Assembly (NCBI GenBank): GCA_019119595.1
Contig: DWWS01000008.1
Span: forward strand, 1 to 54,405
Length of the DNA stretch: 54,405 nt
Source: Candidatus Eisenbergiella merdavium
GTDB taxonomy: Bacteria; Bacillota; Clostridia; Lachnospirales; Lachnospiraceae
Direction of reading: 5' to 3'
The notes under the pieces were generated by a model. The model ran no database searches. It had not been told where the DNA came from and saw only the letters and a program-made list of their open reading frames with translations. Numbering within the stretch: the stretch's first letter is position 1; each line of letters begins with the position of its first letter. Positions 16,100 to 25,007 of this stretch are shown piece after piece. The translations under genes were made by a program, and so were the position numbers.

Positions 16100-16741
16100 A
16101 TGGAAGCAAATCAAATCGAACTGATTACAAAGATGGTAATGGAGGCCATGGCGAAGCAGGAGAGCGCCGGAGGCTACATGGTTCCCGTTGGCGTGTCCGC
16201 CAGACACGTACATCTGACCCAGGAACATGTGGAAGCGCTTTTCGGGCCTGGGTACCAGCTCACGAAGAAAAAGGAGCTGATGGGAGGCCAGTTTGCGGCC
16301 AACGAGCAGGTGACCATCGTGGGACTGAAGCTGCGGGCGATCGAAAATGTCCGGGTGCTCGGCCCGGTGAGGAAGGCTTCCCAGGTGGAGATTTCCGCAA
16401 CAGACGCCATGAAGCTCGGCGTGAAGGCGCCGCTCCGGGAATCCGGCGATACGGCGGGAAGCGCTCCGATCGCGATCGTGGGGCCGAAGGGCGCGGTCTA
16501 TCTGAACGAGGGCTGCATCATTGCCAAAAGACATATTCACATGTCTCCGAATGAGGCCGCGCAGGCGGGCGTGAAGGACGGAGATTATGTGTCCGTAAAG
16601 GCGGAAAATGAGCGGGGAACGCTTTTTGACCATGTGAAGATCCGTGTGGACGACAGCTTCACGCTGGAGATGCATATCGATACGGATGAGGCCAACGCAG
16701 GACAGATCCGGACCGGAGACGTGGTACGCATGCTCAGATAA
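16100..16741 (+). CDS. pduL: Phosphotransacylase PduL with encapsulation peptide
   Basis: A 213-residue PduL-type phosphate propanoyltransferase that converts propionyl-CoA to propionyl-phosphate, regenerating CoA inside the shell. The two metal-binding regions are visible as SARHVHLT (about residues 33-40) and KRHIHMSP (about 147-154). The N-terminus IELITKMVMEAMAKQ is an amphipathic targeting helix. Length and the duplicated beta-barrel layout fit the family. TGAGGA lies before ATG 16100. Confidence 0.93.
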   Translation: MEANQIELITKMVMEAMAKQESAGGYMVPVGVSARHVHLTQEHVEALFGPGYQLTKKKELMGGQFAANEQVTIVGLKLRAIENVRVLGPVRKASQVEISATDAMKLGVKAPLRESGDTAGSAPIAIVGPKGAVYLNEGCIIAKRHIHMSPNEAAQAGVKDGDYVSVKAENERGTLFDHVKIRVDDSFTLEMHIDTDEANAGQIRTGDVVRMLR

Positions 16742-16813
16742 CAGTGCAGCTCAGATAGCTGTGCACCTCAGACATCTGCGCATGTTCAGATAACAACAGG
16801 CTTGGAGGAAGGT

Positions 16814-17080
16814 ATGATAGTCGGAAAAGTGATCGGAAGCATCGTTTCCACCAGAAAGAGCGAAAAGCTGGTGGGAAATAAATTCATGATCGTGGAGCCT
16901 CTGGAATCCATGAAGGGCCATGCCGACAGGCTGGTTGCCATCGACAACATCGGCGCAGGAATCGGGGAATACGTGCTGGTGGCGCAGGGAAGCGCGGCCA
17001 GGATCGGCTGCGACGTGCCGGACGCTCCTGTGGACGCGGCCATCGTAGGTATCATTGACGACGCGAGCAGGCTGGAGTAA
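16814..17080 (+). CDS. BMC-P vertex shell protein (EutN/CcmL family)
   Basis: An 88-residue pentameric vertex protein: MIVGKVIGSIVSTRKSEKL, then FMIVEPLE, VAIDNIGAGIGEYVLVAQGS and the C-terminal DAAIVGIID. It closes the corners of the polyhedral shell. ATG 16814 has GGAGGAAGG upstream; a TTG at 16802 lies within that ribosome site and is not the start. Confidence 0.92.
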   Translation: MIVGKVIGSIVSTRKSEKLVGNKFMIVEPLESMKGHADRLVAIDNIGAGIGEYVLVAQGSAARIGCDVPDAPVDAAIVGIIDDASRLE

Positions 17081-17171
17081 GGACAGGAGAGGTTTGACGC
17101 CGGAGGGTCAGGCTGCCGGAAACGCGGCACAAGCGGGCGGAAACGAGGGCTGTCCCGGCATGGAGGTAACG

Positions 17172-18506
17172 ATGGAGATTAAGGAATTAGCCGGAATCAT
17201 AAGAGAGAACGGAATTGCAGGGGCAGGAGGCGCAGGCTTCCCAACCTATATGAAGATCGATGAGCGGGCGCAGACCATCCTTTTAAACTGCGCGGAATGC
17301 GAGCCGCTTCTGAAGCTTCACAGGCAGCTCCTTTCCCGTCATACCCGACAGATCCTGCAGGCGCTTTCCGTGGTAAAGGAAACGGTGGGAGCCGAAGAAG
17401 CCGTCATCGGGATCAAGGGGGAATATGAGGAGACGGTCAGAGCGCTGAAGGCCTGCCTGCCCGATTTTCCGGGGATGCGCATTCAGCTTCTGGACAGCGC
17501 CTATCCCATGGGAGACGAGGTGGTGCTCATCTACGAGGCCACCGGAAAGGTGGTTCGCCCCGGCGGACTTCCCATCGAGCAGGGAATCGCGGTTTTTAAC
17601 GTGGAGACCATGTATAATATCTCCCGGGCGCTGCAGGAGTCCGCACCGGTGACGGAAAAGCTGGTCAGCGTGGTGGGAGAGGTGGCTTCCCCCGTGACCC
17701 TGCGCGTCCCGCTGGGAGCCAGCCTTTCCGACTGTGTGGAAGCCGCCGGCGGCGCACTCATCCCGGATCCGGTCTACCTGGTGGGCGGCCCCATGATGGG
17801 AAGCATCCGACCGTCGGACAGCCCGGTGACCAAGACCACCAACGCGGTCATCGTCCTTTCCGGTGATCATCCTCTGATTCAGAAAAAAAGGCAGAATCCG
17901 GCCATCGGACTGAAACGGGCGGCCTCCGCCTGCTGTCAGTGCGAAACCTGTACCGATCTTTGCCCCAGACATGCGCTGGGCCACCCGATCGAGCCGCATA
18001 AATTCATGCGGGCCGCGGCCAACCGGGATTTCCGGGATGCGAATCCCTTCCTGAACACCTTTTTCTGCAGCTCCTGCGGCCTGTGCGAGCTGTATTCCTG
18101 CCCGCAGGGACTTGCGCCAAGGAGTCTGATGGCGGAATACAAGACGGGACTGCGGAAGGCGGGCGTGAAGGCGCCTGCGGATGTGGTTCCCGCGCCCGTC
18201 AGAGAATCCAGACAGTACCGGAAGGCGCCGGAGGAAAGACTGGAGGCCAGACTCGGCCTGAGCCGCTATGATGCGGACGCGCCTCTGACGGAGGAGCTTC
18301 TTGCGGTGGGAACGGTGAAGCTTCTTCTTTCCCAGCATATCGGCGCGCCTGCCGTTTCAGTGGTGCAGGAAGGAGACCGGGTGGAAAAGGGACAGCTGAT
18401 CGGAAAGGCCGCGGACGGCTTAAGCATTCCCGTGCATGCCTCCGTTTCCGGAACGGTGCGGAAGGTGGAGCCGGGAGCGGTCGTCATTGCGGCGGACAGA
18501 CGGTAA
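17172..18506 (+). CDS. pduS: PduS-like RnfC-type iron-sulfur flavoprotein
   Basis: A 444-residue protein of the PduS/RnfC group. It has an N-terminal glycine-rich GAGGAGFPTYMK flavin/NADH-binding segment (about 16-28), then two 4Fe-4S motifs: C254, C257, C260, C264 and C299, C302, C305, C310, and a C-terminal barrel-sandwich lipoyl-like fold (PVHASVSGTVRKVEPGAV). In cobalamin systems it reduces B12; here, with no B12 enzyme, it more likely moves electrons from NADH through the shell, perhaps to the PduT-like shell protein or to the activase. GGAGGT precedes ATG 17172; the longer frame from 17055 is not favoured. Confidence 0.9.
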   Translation: MEIKELAGIIRENGIAGAGGAGFPTYMKIDERAQTILLNCAECEPLLKLHRQLLSRHTRQILQALSVVKETVGAEEAVIGIKGEYEETVRALKACLPDFPGMRIQLLDSAYPMGDEVVLIYEATGKVVRPGGLPIEQGIAVFNVETMYNISRALQESAPVTEKLVSVVGEVASPVTLRVPLGASLSDCVEAAGGALIPDPVYLVGGPMMGSIRPSDSPVTKTTNAVIVLSGDHPLIQKKRQNPAIGLKRAASACCQCETCTDLCPRHALGHPIEPHKFMRAAANRDFRDANPFLNTFFCSSCGLCELYSCPQGLAPRSLMAEYKTGLRKAGVKAPADVVPAPVRESRQYRKAPEERLEARLGLSRYDADAPLTEELLAVGTVKLLLSQHIGAPAVSVVQEGDRVEKGQLIGKAADGLSIPVHASVSGTVRKVEPGAVVIAADRR

Positions 18507-18518
18507 CAGGCGGGAGGC

Positions 18519-18548
18519 GGCTATTTGTGCCGGAGCGTCACAGATAGC
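18519..18548. repeat. Hairpin upstream of the BMC-T gene
   Basis: GGCTATTTGTG (18519-18529), loop CCGGAGCGT and CACAGATAGC (18539-18548). Arm and loop match the second hairpin at 9314-9344 almost base for base, so it is a second copy of the same element within the locus. It is followed by the CGCTTCGGAATGGGG leader motif (18573-18587). Confidence 0.75.
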
Positions 18549-18593
18549 TTTGGACGGCATACCCCGATCGTACGCTTCGGAATGGGGATTATC

Positions 18594-19142
18594 ATGAGTA
18601 AAGCAATCGGAATGATCGAATTTAAGACGGTGTCCGCAGGGATCACGGCGGCGGATACCATGGTGAAGACGGCGCAGGTGGAGCTTCTGGAGGCTCAGAC
18701 GGTCTGCCCCGGTAAATATATCGCTCTGATCGGCGGCGCGCTTTCCGCCGTGCAGGCGGCGGTCGAGGCGGCGAAGCGGGTGCGCGGGGAGGAGCTGATC
18801 GGAAGCTTTGTTCTGGGCAATCCCCACGAAAGCATTTTCCCGGCCATATACGGAGCCACCCACATTGAAAAGGTGAACGCCTTCGGCATTCTGGAAACCT
18901 ATGACGCCGCTTCCATCATCGTTGCGGCGGATGTGGCGGCAAAGACCGCGATCGTGGATCTGATCGAGCTTCGCATCGCCAAGGGCATGTGCGGAAAATC
19001 CTATCTGATCCTGACCGGGGAGGTGGCTGCGGTGGAGGCGGCCATCGAGAAGGCGAAACAGGCTGTGGCGGGAGACGGCATGTATCTGGATTCCTCCGTG
19101 ATCGCCCATCCCGACGAGCAGATCTGCAGATCCATTTTGTAA
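18594..19142 (+). CDS. pduT: PduT-like tandem BMC (BMC-T) shell protein
   Basis: A 182-residue protein with two BMC domains (about 1-92 and 97-182). It retains C38 in QTVCPGKY, equivalent to the cysteine that holds a 4Fe-4S cluster at the pore of Salmonella PduT. Trimers form pseudo-hexamers whose central cluster may carry electrons across the shell. It lies directly after the PduS-like gene, which fits a shared redox task. ATG 18594 has a TGGGGA site; the longer frame from 18525 runs through a hairpin and is rejected. Confidence 0.9.
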   Translation: MSKAIGMIEFKTVSAGITAADTMVKTAQVELLEAQTVCPGKYIALIGGALSAVQAAVEAAKRVRGEELIGSFVLGNPHESIFPAIYGATHIEKVNAFGILETYDAASIIVAADVAAKTAIVDLIELRIAKGMCGKSYLILTGEVAAVEAAIEKAKQAVAGDGMYLDSSVIAHPDEQICRSIL

Positions 19143-19205
19143 CAGCGCTTTTTTCTGCCCGAGATTGGGCGAAAGAAGGGCGGAATCAGAGAAAGGCGGT
19201 GCAGG

Positions 19206-19973
19206 ATGTTAGCGGTAGAGAGAAGAAATCTGATTCTGGAAAAGCTGCAGGAAGAGAAAAAAGTGATCGTAAGCGAGCTGAGCCAGGAATTTCAGGTGTC
19301 TGAGGAGACCATCCGCAGGGATCTGGAAAAGCTGGACAGGGACGGGCTCGCCATTAAAAGCTACGGCGGCGCGGTTCTCAACGAGAATACCAGCCTGGAT
19401 ATGCCCTTCAATGTACGGCAGAAAAACAATCCGACCGGAAAGCAGAAGATCGCAAAGCTGGTGGAGGGCCTGATCGAGGACGGGGATCACATCATCCTCG
19501 ATCCCAGCACCACGGCGGTTTTCATTGCCAGAGCGCTGAAAAGCAAGGAGAGGCTGACGGTGATCACCAATTCCATCGAGGTGATCCTGGAGCTTTCGGA
19601 TACCTCGGACTGGAATATCATTTCCTCCGGCGGAAGCCTGCGGGAAGGGTATCTTGCCCTGGTCGGACCCCGTGCGGTGGAGGGACTTGGGGCCTTCAAC
19701 GTGGAAAAGGCCATCATTTCCTGTAAGGGCCTGGATATGGAAAAAGGCGTCACGGACGGGAACGAGCTGTTTTCCCAGGCGAAGCAGACCATGCTGAAAT
19801 CCGCCAGGGAATGCATCCTTGCGGTGGATCATACCAAATTTGACCGGATCGCTTTTTCCAAGATCTGCGACGTACATGATATTCATATGGTGGTGACGGA
19901 CGAGAAGCCGTCGGAGGACTGGCTGGAGCTTTTCGAGCGCTCCGGCGTCGCCTGTCTGTACCCGCAGGAATAG
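19206..19973 (+). CDS. DeoR-family transcriptional repressor
   Basis: A 255-residue DeoR/GlpR-type regulator. The N-terminal winged helix-turn-helix is plain (AVERRNLILEKLQEEKKVIV, ELSQEFQVSEETIRRDLEKL, with the SEETIRRDLEKL signature) and the C-terminal DeoRC sugar-phosphate-sensing domain follows (GDHIILDPSTTAVFIARAL, DHTKFDRIAFSKI). It is inside unit 2 just before rhamnulokinase, so a phosphorylated deoxysugar or its product probably acts as inducer. The shared AAAAAxCAAC repeats at the two promoters are its candidate operators. Confidence 0.9.
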   Translation: MLAVERRNLILEKLQEEKKVIVSELSQEFQVSEETIRRDLEKLDRDGLAIKSYGGAVLNENTSLDMPFNVRQKNNPTGKQKIAKLVEGLIEDGDHIILDPSTTAVFIARALKSKERLTVITNSIEVILELSDTSDWNIISSGGSLREGYLALVGPRAVEGLGAFNVEKAIISCKGLDMEKGVTDGNELFSQAKQTMLKSARECILAVDHTKFDRIAFSKICDVHDIHMVVTDEKPSEDWLELFERSGVACLYPQE

Positions 19974-20016
19974 CGTAAAAAAAGGAAAACGTCTGTTTTC
20001 AGAAAGGAAGAAGTCA

Positions 20017-21426
20017 ATGGCTGAATATTATCTTGCAGTGGATATCGGAGCCTCCAGCGGCCGTCATATCCTGGGACATGTGGAGGATGGAAGGATCGTT
20101 CTTGAGGAGGTATACCGTTTTGAAAACGGGATGGAGAAAAAGGACGGCCATCTGTGCTGGAACCTTCCTCATCTGTTTCATGAGATCAGGGAAGGCTTAA
20201 AGGCGTGCAAAGCGGCGGGAAAAGTCCCCAAAAGCATGGGAATCGATACCTGGGCCGTGGACTATGTCCTTCTGGACGATAAGGATCAGGTGATCGGAAA
20301 CACCTACGGCTACCGGGACGGCAGGACGAAGGGAATGGACGAGGCGGTATACGCCATCATTCCGGAGGCGGAGCTGTACGGCAGGACGGGGATCCAGAAG
20401 CAGATGTTCAACACCATCTACCAGCTGATGGCGGTGAAAATGCAGGAGCCGGAAAACATGGAGAAGGCGCAGCAGCTTCTGATGCTGCCCGACTACTTCC
20501 ATTTCCTGCTGACGGGAAATAAGCTGTCCGAGTATACCAACGCCACCTCCACCCAGCTTGTGAGTCCGGAAACGAAGCAGTGGGACTATGAGCTGATCGA
20601 AAGGCTCGGGTTTAAGAGCTCCATTTTCAAGCCCCTTCACATGCCCGGCACCACGGTGGGAAGCTTTACGAAGGAGATTGCGGAAGAGGTTGGCTTTACC
20701 TGCCAGGTGGTGCTGCCCGCCACCCATGACACCGCCTCCGCTGTCATTTCCGTTCCCGCGCTGACAGAGGATTGCCTGTACATCAGCTCCGGGACCTGGT
20801 CTTTGATGGGAATTGAAAATGATCACGCGATCTGCACGGAAGAAAGCAGAAACGCGAATTTCACCAACGAGGGCGGCTATGAATACCGCTTCCGCTATCT
20901 GAAGAATATCATGGGACTGTGGATGATCCAGTCCGCCCGCCATGAGTGGAACGACGCATATTCCTTCGCTAAACTCTGCGACCTTGCCCAGGAGGAAAAC
21001 GCCTTCCCTTCCCGCGTGGATGTGAACGACGACGCTTTCCTGGCTCCGGAGAGCATGCTGGAGGCGATCCGCACTTACTGCGAAAAGGCCCAGAGCCCCG
21101 TGCCGGAGACGGTGGGACAGATTGCGGCGGTAATCTATCAGAGCCTGGCGGAAAGCTACGCGCAGACGGTCGCGCAGATCGAGGCGCTGACCGGAAGACA
21201 TTTCCCGGCCATCAACATCGTGGGCGGCGGCTCCAACGCGGCTTACTTAAACCAGCTCACCGCGGATAAATCCGGCAGATGCGTTTACGCAGGCCCCGGA
21301 GAGGCGACCGCCATCGGAAACCTGGCTGTGCAGATGATCAAGGACGGAAGGTTCGACAGCCTGGAGGCGGTAAGACGCTGCATTTACGATTCCTTCGGCG
21401 TGGAGAAGTACGAGCCGCAGGCGTAG
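20017..21426 (+). CDS. rhaB: Rhamnulokinase
   Basis: A 469-residue FGGY-family sugar kinase, most like RhaB: N-terminal phosphate loop AVDIGASSGRHILG, GIDTWAVDYVLLD, THDTASAV, SGTWSLMG and the C-terminal GGGSNAAYLNQLTAD signature. It phosphorylates L-rhamnulose to rhamnulose-1-phosphate, the substrate of the locus aldolase. AGAAAGGAAG precedes ATG. No rhamnose isomerase or transporter gene lies in the window, so these must be elsewhere. It ends unit 2, 6 bases from the convergent azlD gene. Confidence 0.9.
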   Translation: MAEYYLAVDIGASSGRHILGHVEDGRIVLEEVYRFENGMEKKDGHLCWNLPHLFHEIREGLKACKAAGKVPKSMGIDTWAVDYVLLDDKDQVIGNTYGYRDGRTKGMDEAVYAIIPEAELYGRTGIQKQMFNTIYQLMAVKMQEPENMEKAQQLLMLPDYFHFLLTGNKLSEYTNATSTQLVSPETKQWDYELIERLGFKSSIFKPLHMPGTTVGSFTKEIAEEVGFTCQVVLPATHDTASAVISVPALTEDCLYISSGTWSLMGIENDHAICTEESRNANFTNEGGYEYRFRYLKNIMGLWMIQSARHEWNDAYSFAKLCDLAQEENAFPSRVDVNDDAFLAPESMLEAIRTYCEKAQSPVPETVGQIAAVIYQSLAESYAQTVAQIEALTGRHFPAINIVGGGSNAAYLNQLTADKSGRCVYAGPGEATAIGNLAVQMIKDGRFDSLEAVRRCIYDSFGVEKYEPQA

Positions 21427-21432
21427 GCTTTT

Positions 21433-21759
21433 TTAAAACACCAGCTGCACCAGAAGCATATAGCAGATCGTCCCGCCCGCGATGGAAAGGAGCATCTGCC
21501 GCTTCCACAGGTGCAGGATGACGACCAGCAGGATGGAGATCAGCTCCGGGATGCCGTGGCTTCCGGTCAGAGGATCCACACCGCGCAGGCAGTAGACGAC
21601 CAGCAGGCCGAAAACGGCGGAGGGGAGAACGCGCCCCAGATACTGAATGTATTTGGGCGTGGGCTTTCCGGCCGGAAAGATGAGAAAGGGAAGGAAACGG
21701 GTCAGCACCGTTCCCAGGATGACCATTCCGATGGTGATGAGCTGCTGCGTCAATGTCAC
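21433..21759 (-). CDS. azlD: AzlD-family branched-chain amino acid export subunit
   Basis: A 108-residue membrane protein with about four hydrophobic segments ([57 protein letters not shown]). I place the start at GTG 21759, which overlaps the stop of azlC (GTGA) and has AGGAGG 9 bases upstream; the longer frame is a shadow of azlC. It partners with AzlC in amino-acid efflux. Confidence 0.85.
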   Translation of the reverse strand: MTLTQQLITIGMVILGTVLTRFLPFLIFPAGKPTPKYIQYLGRVLPSAVFGLLVVYCLRGVDPLTGSHGIPELISILLVVILHLWKRQMLLSIAGGTICYMLLVQLVF

Positions 21760-22478
21760 AGGGAGGCACCTCCTTTCGTAAGGGGCTTTTTCAGCAGGGT
21801 GAGGACGGCAAGGATGGAGAGCATGGAGGGGATGAGGAAGCCGTCTGAGCCGAAGGCGGCCAGGCTTAAAACGGAAAGCCCGATGCCCAGAAGGGAGCTT
21901 TCGTGCCGTTCCTCCTTTAACCACTGTTCCAGGAAGATCACGACAAACATGGCCGTCATGACAAAATCCAGCCCTTCCGTGCTGAAGGTGATGAAGGAGC
22001 CGAAGATGCCGCCCAGCGTCGCCCCGGCAAACCAGTAAAGATGATTCAGAAGGGTCACGAAGAACATGAACCACCCCCGGTCCACATCCGGGGGAATTTC
22101 AGCGGTATAGTTGATGGAAAAGGTTTCGTCGCACATGCCGAAGATCAGATAGATTTTTTTCAGGCCCATGCCGCGGAAACGGTCCAGCATGGAGATCCCG
22201 TAGAACAGGTGCCTTGCGTTGAGCATCAGCGTCATTGCCAGGGCCTGTATGGGATGAAAGGCTCCCAGCAGCAGGTTGACCGCCACGAATTCCACGGAGC
22301 CTGCGAAGATGGTCAGGCTCATCAGGCAGGGATACCAGAAGCAGAAGCCGGAAACATTCATATAGATGCCGTAGGTCATTCCCAGGAACAGAAAGCCTGC
22401 CAGAATGGGAATGGTATTGGGAAAGGCAGCGTACAGCGCCTTCTTGAGAACTGTTCTTTTGTTCTGTATATTCTGCAT
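21756..22478 (-). CDS. azlC: AzlC-family branched-chain amino acid exporter
   Basis: A 240-residue integral membrane protein. Family features are [37 protein letters not shown] and [16 protein letters not shown] 22478 has GAGGA 7 bases upstream; the longer in-frame start at 22532 lacks a site. It is co-transcribed with azlD. Confidence 0.9.
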   Translation of the reverse strand: MQNIQNKRTVLKKALYAAFPNTIPILAGFLFLGMTYGIYMNVSGFCFWYPCLMSLTIFAGSVEFVAVNLLLGAFHPIQALAMTLMLNARHLFYGISMLDRFRGMGLKKIYLIFGMCDETFSINYTAEIPPDVDRGWFMFFVTLLNHLYWFAGATLGGIFGSFITFSTEGLDFVMTAMFVVIFLEQWLKEERHESSLLGIGLSVLSLAAFGSDGFLIPSMLSILAVLTLLKKPLTKGGASL

Positions 22479-22550
22479 AAAGCTGTCCTCCGAATCGCAA
22501 ATGATCCTTTGACAGCTTATCACTCTTTTCACCAGGATTCAATCAAAAAA

Positions 22551-22937
22551 TCAGGTATCCAGAACGAACAGCTCTGAGCCGTGCTCCTTCAGCCAGTTTT
22601 TGTGGGTTCTGTAGTCGGGCATCACCCGTTCCACCGCGCCCCAGAAGGCTTTGGAATGATCCATGTGGGTCAGGTGGCACAGCTCATGCACCACCACGTA
22701 GTCGAGGACACGGGGCGGCGCGAGCATGAGCCGCCAGTTGAAGGAGAGAGTTCCGCGGCTGGAGCAGCTTCCCCAGCGGGTATGCTGGCCGCGGATGGTG
22801 ATCTTCGTATAGGAGCCTCCCGTGAACGGCTGAAAATAGGCAACCCGGCGGGGGATATATTCCGCCGCCGCGCTGCGGTAGCGTTTTTCAAAGGCCTGCT
22901 TCTGGGAAACGGTCAGATTTTTTGGGATGGTCAGCAT
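22551..22937 (-). CDS. Small YgjP/DUF45-type zinc metallopeptidase
   Basis: A 128-residue protein with the metallopeptidase motif VVHELCHLTHMDHSKAFW (HExxH with a downstream conserved region) and the DUF45 block RWGSCSSRGTLSFNWRL. Typical YgjP-like proteins are about 230 residues; this has only the catalytic half. A proper AAGGAG ribosome site precedes its ATG, so it looks like a natural short form rather than a fragment. Its substrate is unknown. Confidence 0.8.
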   Translation of the reverse strand: MLTIPKNLTVSQKQAFEKRYRSAAAEYIPRRVAYFQPFTGGSYTKITIRGQHTRWGSCSSRGTLSFNWRLMLAPPRVLDYVVVHELCHLTHMDHSKAFWGAVERVMPDYRTHKNWLKEHGSELFVLDT

Positions 22938-23078
22938 GGCTTCTCCTTGTATTGTAAACGGGCGGGATAACAGGGTACCTCATTATCATATTTCCCTTTT
23001 CGTGAGCCGTCAAGGCGAAACAACGCTGCGCCCTCTGCCGTGCCTTAGTTTGGAAAAACCAATATTAAGGAGAGCAAA

Positions 23079-23351
23079 ATGGGCTATAAATCTGCAGCGA
23101 ACGTTTTGCCTGTGCATTTGGTGAGCGAGATCCAGAAATATATCGACGGCGAATATCTCTATATCCCAAGCCGTGAGAGAAAGGCCTGGGGCAGCAAAAA
23201 CGGAGCGAAAGAAAAGCTGGCGCAAAGGGATTCTGAAATCTATCAGGATCACAGGAACGGGGCTGATCTGGAAGCGCTGTCGAAGAAGTATTGTATTTCA
23301 ATTAAGGCTGTTGAGAAGGTGCTTACCGCGCAAAGGAAACAGGAAGTCTGA
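23079..23351 (+). CDS. CD3324-family HTH protein
   Basis: A 90-residue protein: MGYKSAANVLPVHLVSEIQK, YIDGEYLYIPSRER, then a helix-turn-helix end (NGADLEALSKKYCISIKAVEKVL). This matches the small CD3324 family common in Clostridia, whose Mor-like HTH suggests DNA binding. AAGGAG precedes ATG. The function is not known. Confidence 0.75.
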   Translation: MGYKSAANVLPVHLVSEIQKYIDGEYLYIPSRERKAWGSKNGAKEKLAQRDSEIYQDHRNGADLEALSKKYCISIKAVEKVLTAQRKQEV

Positions 23352-23467
23352 TCGGAGGGGAATTCGTAAGATGCTTACGGGTTCCTCTTTTTTTCGTATC
23401 ATAAAAGCAGAAGGTTGAAAAGGTACCGTATCTTTTATAAAATATTCCATGAGAAGGGAGGTAAAAT

Positions 23468-24364
23468 ATGATTGAGATAACCACAGAACTGGTGAGCCGG
23501 CTGATCAGAGAGCAATTTCCGGAGTGGTCGGATCTTGAGATCAGACCGGTGGAACAAAGCGGCCATGACAACAGGACTTTTCATCTGGGCGGTGAAATGA
23601 CGGTGCGCCTGCCCGGCGGCGAAGAATATGTCCCGCAGATTGAAAAAGAAGCGAAGTGGCTTCCGTTTCTCGCAAAGCACTTATCGCTGCCGATCTCAAG
23701 CCCGATCGCCACAGGAAGGCCGACGGCAGAGTATCCCTTTGTCTGGTCGGTCAACCGCTATCTGGAGGGCGAAACAGCAAACGGAGAAAATATAAGCGAC
23801 AAGCGCCGTTTTGCCGGGGAGCTTGCGGCATTTTTGAAGGAGCTTCAGAGTTTGGATACATCAGGTGCACCTGTGGCGGGAAAGCATAACTTTTTCAGAG
23901 GGGCGCATCCCGGCGTTTACAGCGGACAGGTTTACGAGGCGCTTGAAGCGCACAAAAGCAGTCTGCCGACGGAAAAGCTCCGTGCGCTCTGGGAGCTTGC
24001 CGTTTCCTCGAAATGGAAACGGCCGCCTGTCTGGGTACACGGCGATGTCGCGCCGGGAAATCTGCTGGTGAAGGACGGCAGCCTTTGCGGCGTGATCGAC
24101 TTCGGCATTATGGGAATCGGTGACCCGGCCTGTGATTACGCAATGGCATGGACATTTTTTGACAAAGAAAGCAGAAAAGACTTTCTGCGGGAACTTGACT
24201 GCGATACGATCGACAGAGCGAGAGGTTGGGCGCTGTGGAAGGCGCTCATCACCTGTACTGACGCAGACGAGGCTGTGGCTGAAAACGCAGGTCGTACGCT
24301 TCATGAACTGGTTGACGAATATGATAAAATTGAGGAAAGGAAAAAATGCAATGAACACCCCTGA
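23468..24364 (+). CDS. Aminoglycoside-phosphotransferase-family kinase
   Basis: A 298-residue protein of the APH/ChoK kinase fold. The Brenner-type catalytic loop is VHGDVAPGNLLV (about 190-201) and the metal-binding motif is GVIDFGIMGIGDPACDYAMA. The N-terminal lobe has HDNRTFHLGGEMTVRLP. Such proteins phosphorylate antibiotics or small metabolites; the closest named types in Firmicutes are uncharacterised antibiotic-type kinases. Its 3' end overlaps the following GNAT gene by 14 bases. Confidence 0.82.
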   Translation: MIEITTELVSRLIREQFPEWSDLEIRPVEQSGHDNRTFHLGGEMTVRLPGGEEYVPQIEKEAKWLPFLAKHLSLPISSPIATGRPTAEYPFVWSVNRYLEGETANGENISDKRRFAGELAAFLKELQSLDTSGAPVAGKHNFFRGAHPGVYSGQVYEALEAHKSSLPTEKLRALWELAVSSKWKRPPVWVHGDVAPGNLLVKDGSLCGVIDFGIMGIGDPACDYAMAWTFFDKESRKDFLRELDCDTIDRARGWALWKALITCTDADEAVAENAGRTLHELVDEYDKIEERKKCNEHP

Positions 24365-24935
24365 GCTTGAAACCGACCGCCTGATCCTGAGAAAATTTAT
24401 GGAGGAGGACATGGAAGCGCTTTTCCTGATCCTGAAGGATGAAGAGGTCAACCGGTTCCTTCCCTGGTATCCCATGAAGGATCTGGAAGAAACCAGAAAA
24501 TTCTATGAGGAAAGATACGCCGCAGAGTATGCCAGACCGCAGGCCTACGCCTATGCGATCTGCCTGAAGGAGGATGATCGTCCGATCGGCTACATAAAGG
24601 TTGACATGGAGGAAGCCCATGATTTCGGATACGGGCTGCGCCGGGAATTCTGGCACAGGGGGATCGTTTCGGAAGCGGGCAGGGCGGTCATCGAGCAGGT
24701 AAAAAAGGATGGCCTGCCCTATATCACCGCAACGCACGACCGGAACAATCCGAGAAGCGGGAACGTCATGAAGGCCTGCGGCATGAAATACTGCTATTCC
24801 TATGAGGAGCAGTGGCAGCCAAAGGATTTTCCCGTCGTGTTCCGGATGTACCAGCTGAATTTTGACGGGAACGACGAACGGGTATACAGGAAATACTGGG
24901 ATTGGTATGAAAATCATTTTGTAGAAACCTTCTGA
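24351..24935 (+). CDS. GNAT-family acetyltransferase (RimJ/RimL type)
   Basis: A 194-residue GNAT enzyme opening MNTPELETDRLILRKFMEED, with the acetyl-CoA site around GYGLRREFWHRGIVSEAGRA and a later NPRSGNVMKACGM block. ATG 24351 lies within the end of the kinase gene and has AGGAAAGG upstream, so the two are translationally coupled. The pairing of a kinase with an acetyltransferase looks like a small-molecule modification pair. Confidence 0.85.
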   Translation: MNTPELETDRLILRKFMEEDMEALFLILKDEEVNRFLPWYPMKDLEETRKFYEERYAAEYARPQAYAYAICLKEDDRPIGYIKVDMEEAHDFGYGLRREFWHRGIVSEAGRAVIEQVKKDGLPYITATHDRNNPRSGNVMKACGMKYCYSYEEQWQPKDFPVVFRMYQLNFDGNDERVYRKYWDWYENHFVETF

Positions 24936-25007
24936 GCTGTTTACGGGTAGCACCATCCACATTCCTGTGATAAACTTGTACCGAAAAATGAAAAGAGGAG
25001 CAGGGAA

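Noticed and set aside
17283..18338. A 351-codon antisense frame opposite pduS
   Set aside because: The opposite strand encodes a complete, motif-bearing PduS; the antisense frame has no recognisable domain or start signal.
22551..22937. Truncated pseudogene of a larger YgjP peptidase
   Set aside because: A proper ribosome site and start are present and the catalytic motif is intact, so it is better read as a natural short form.
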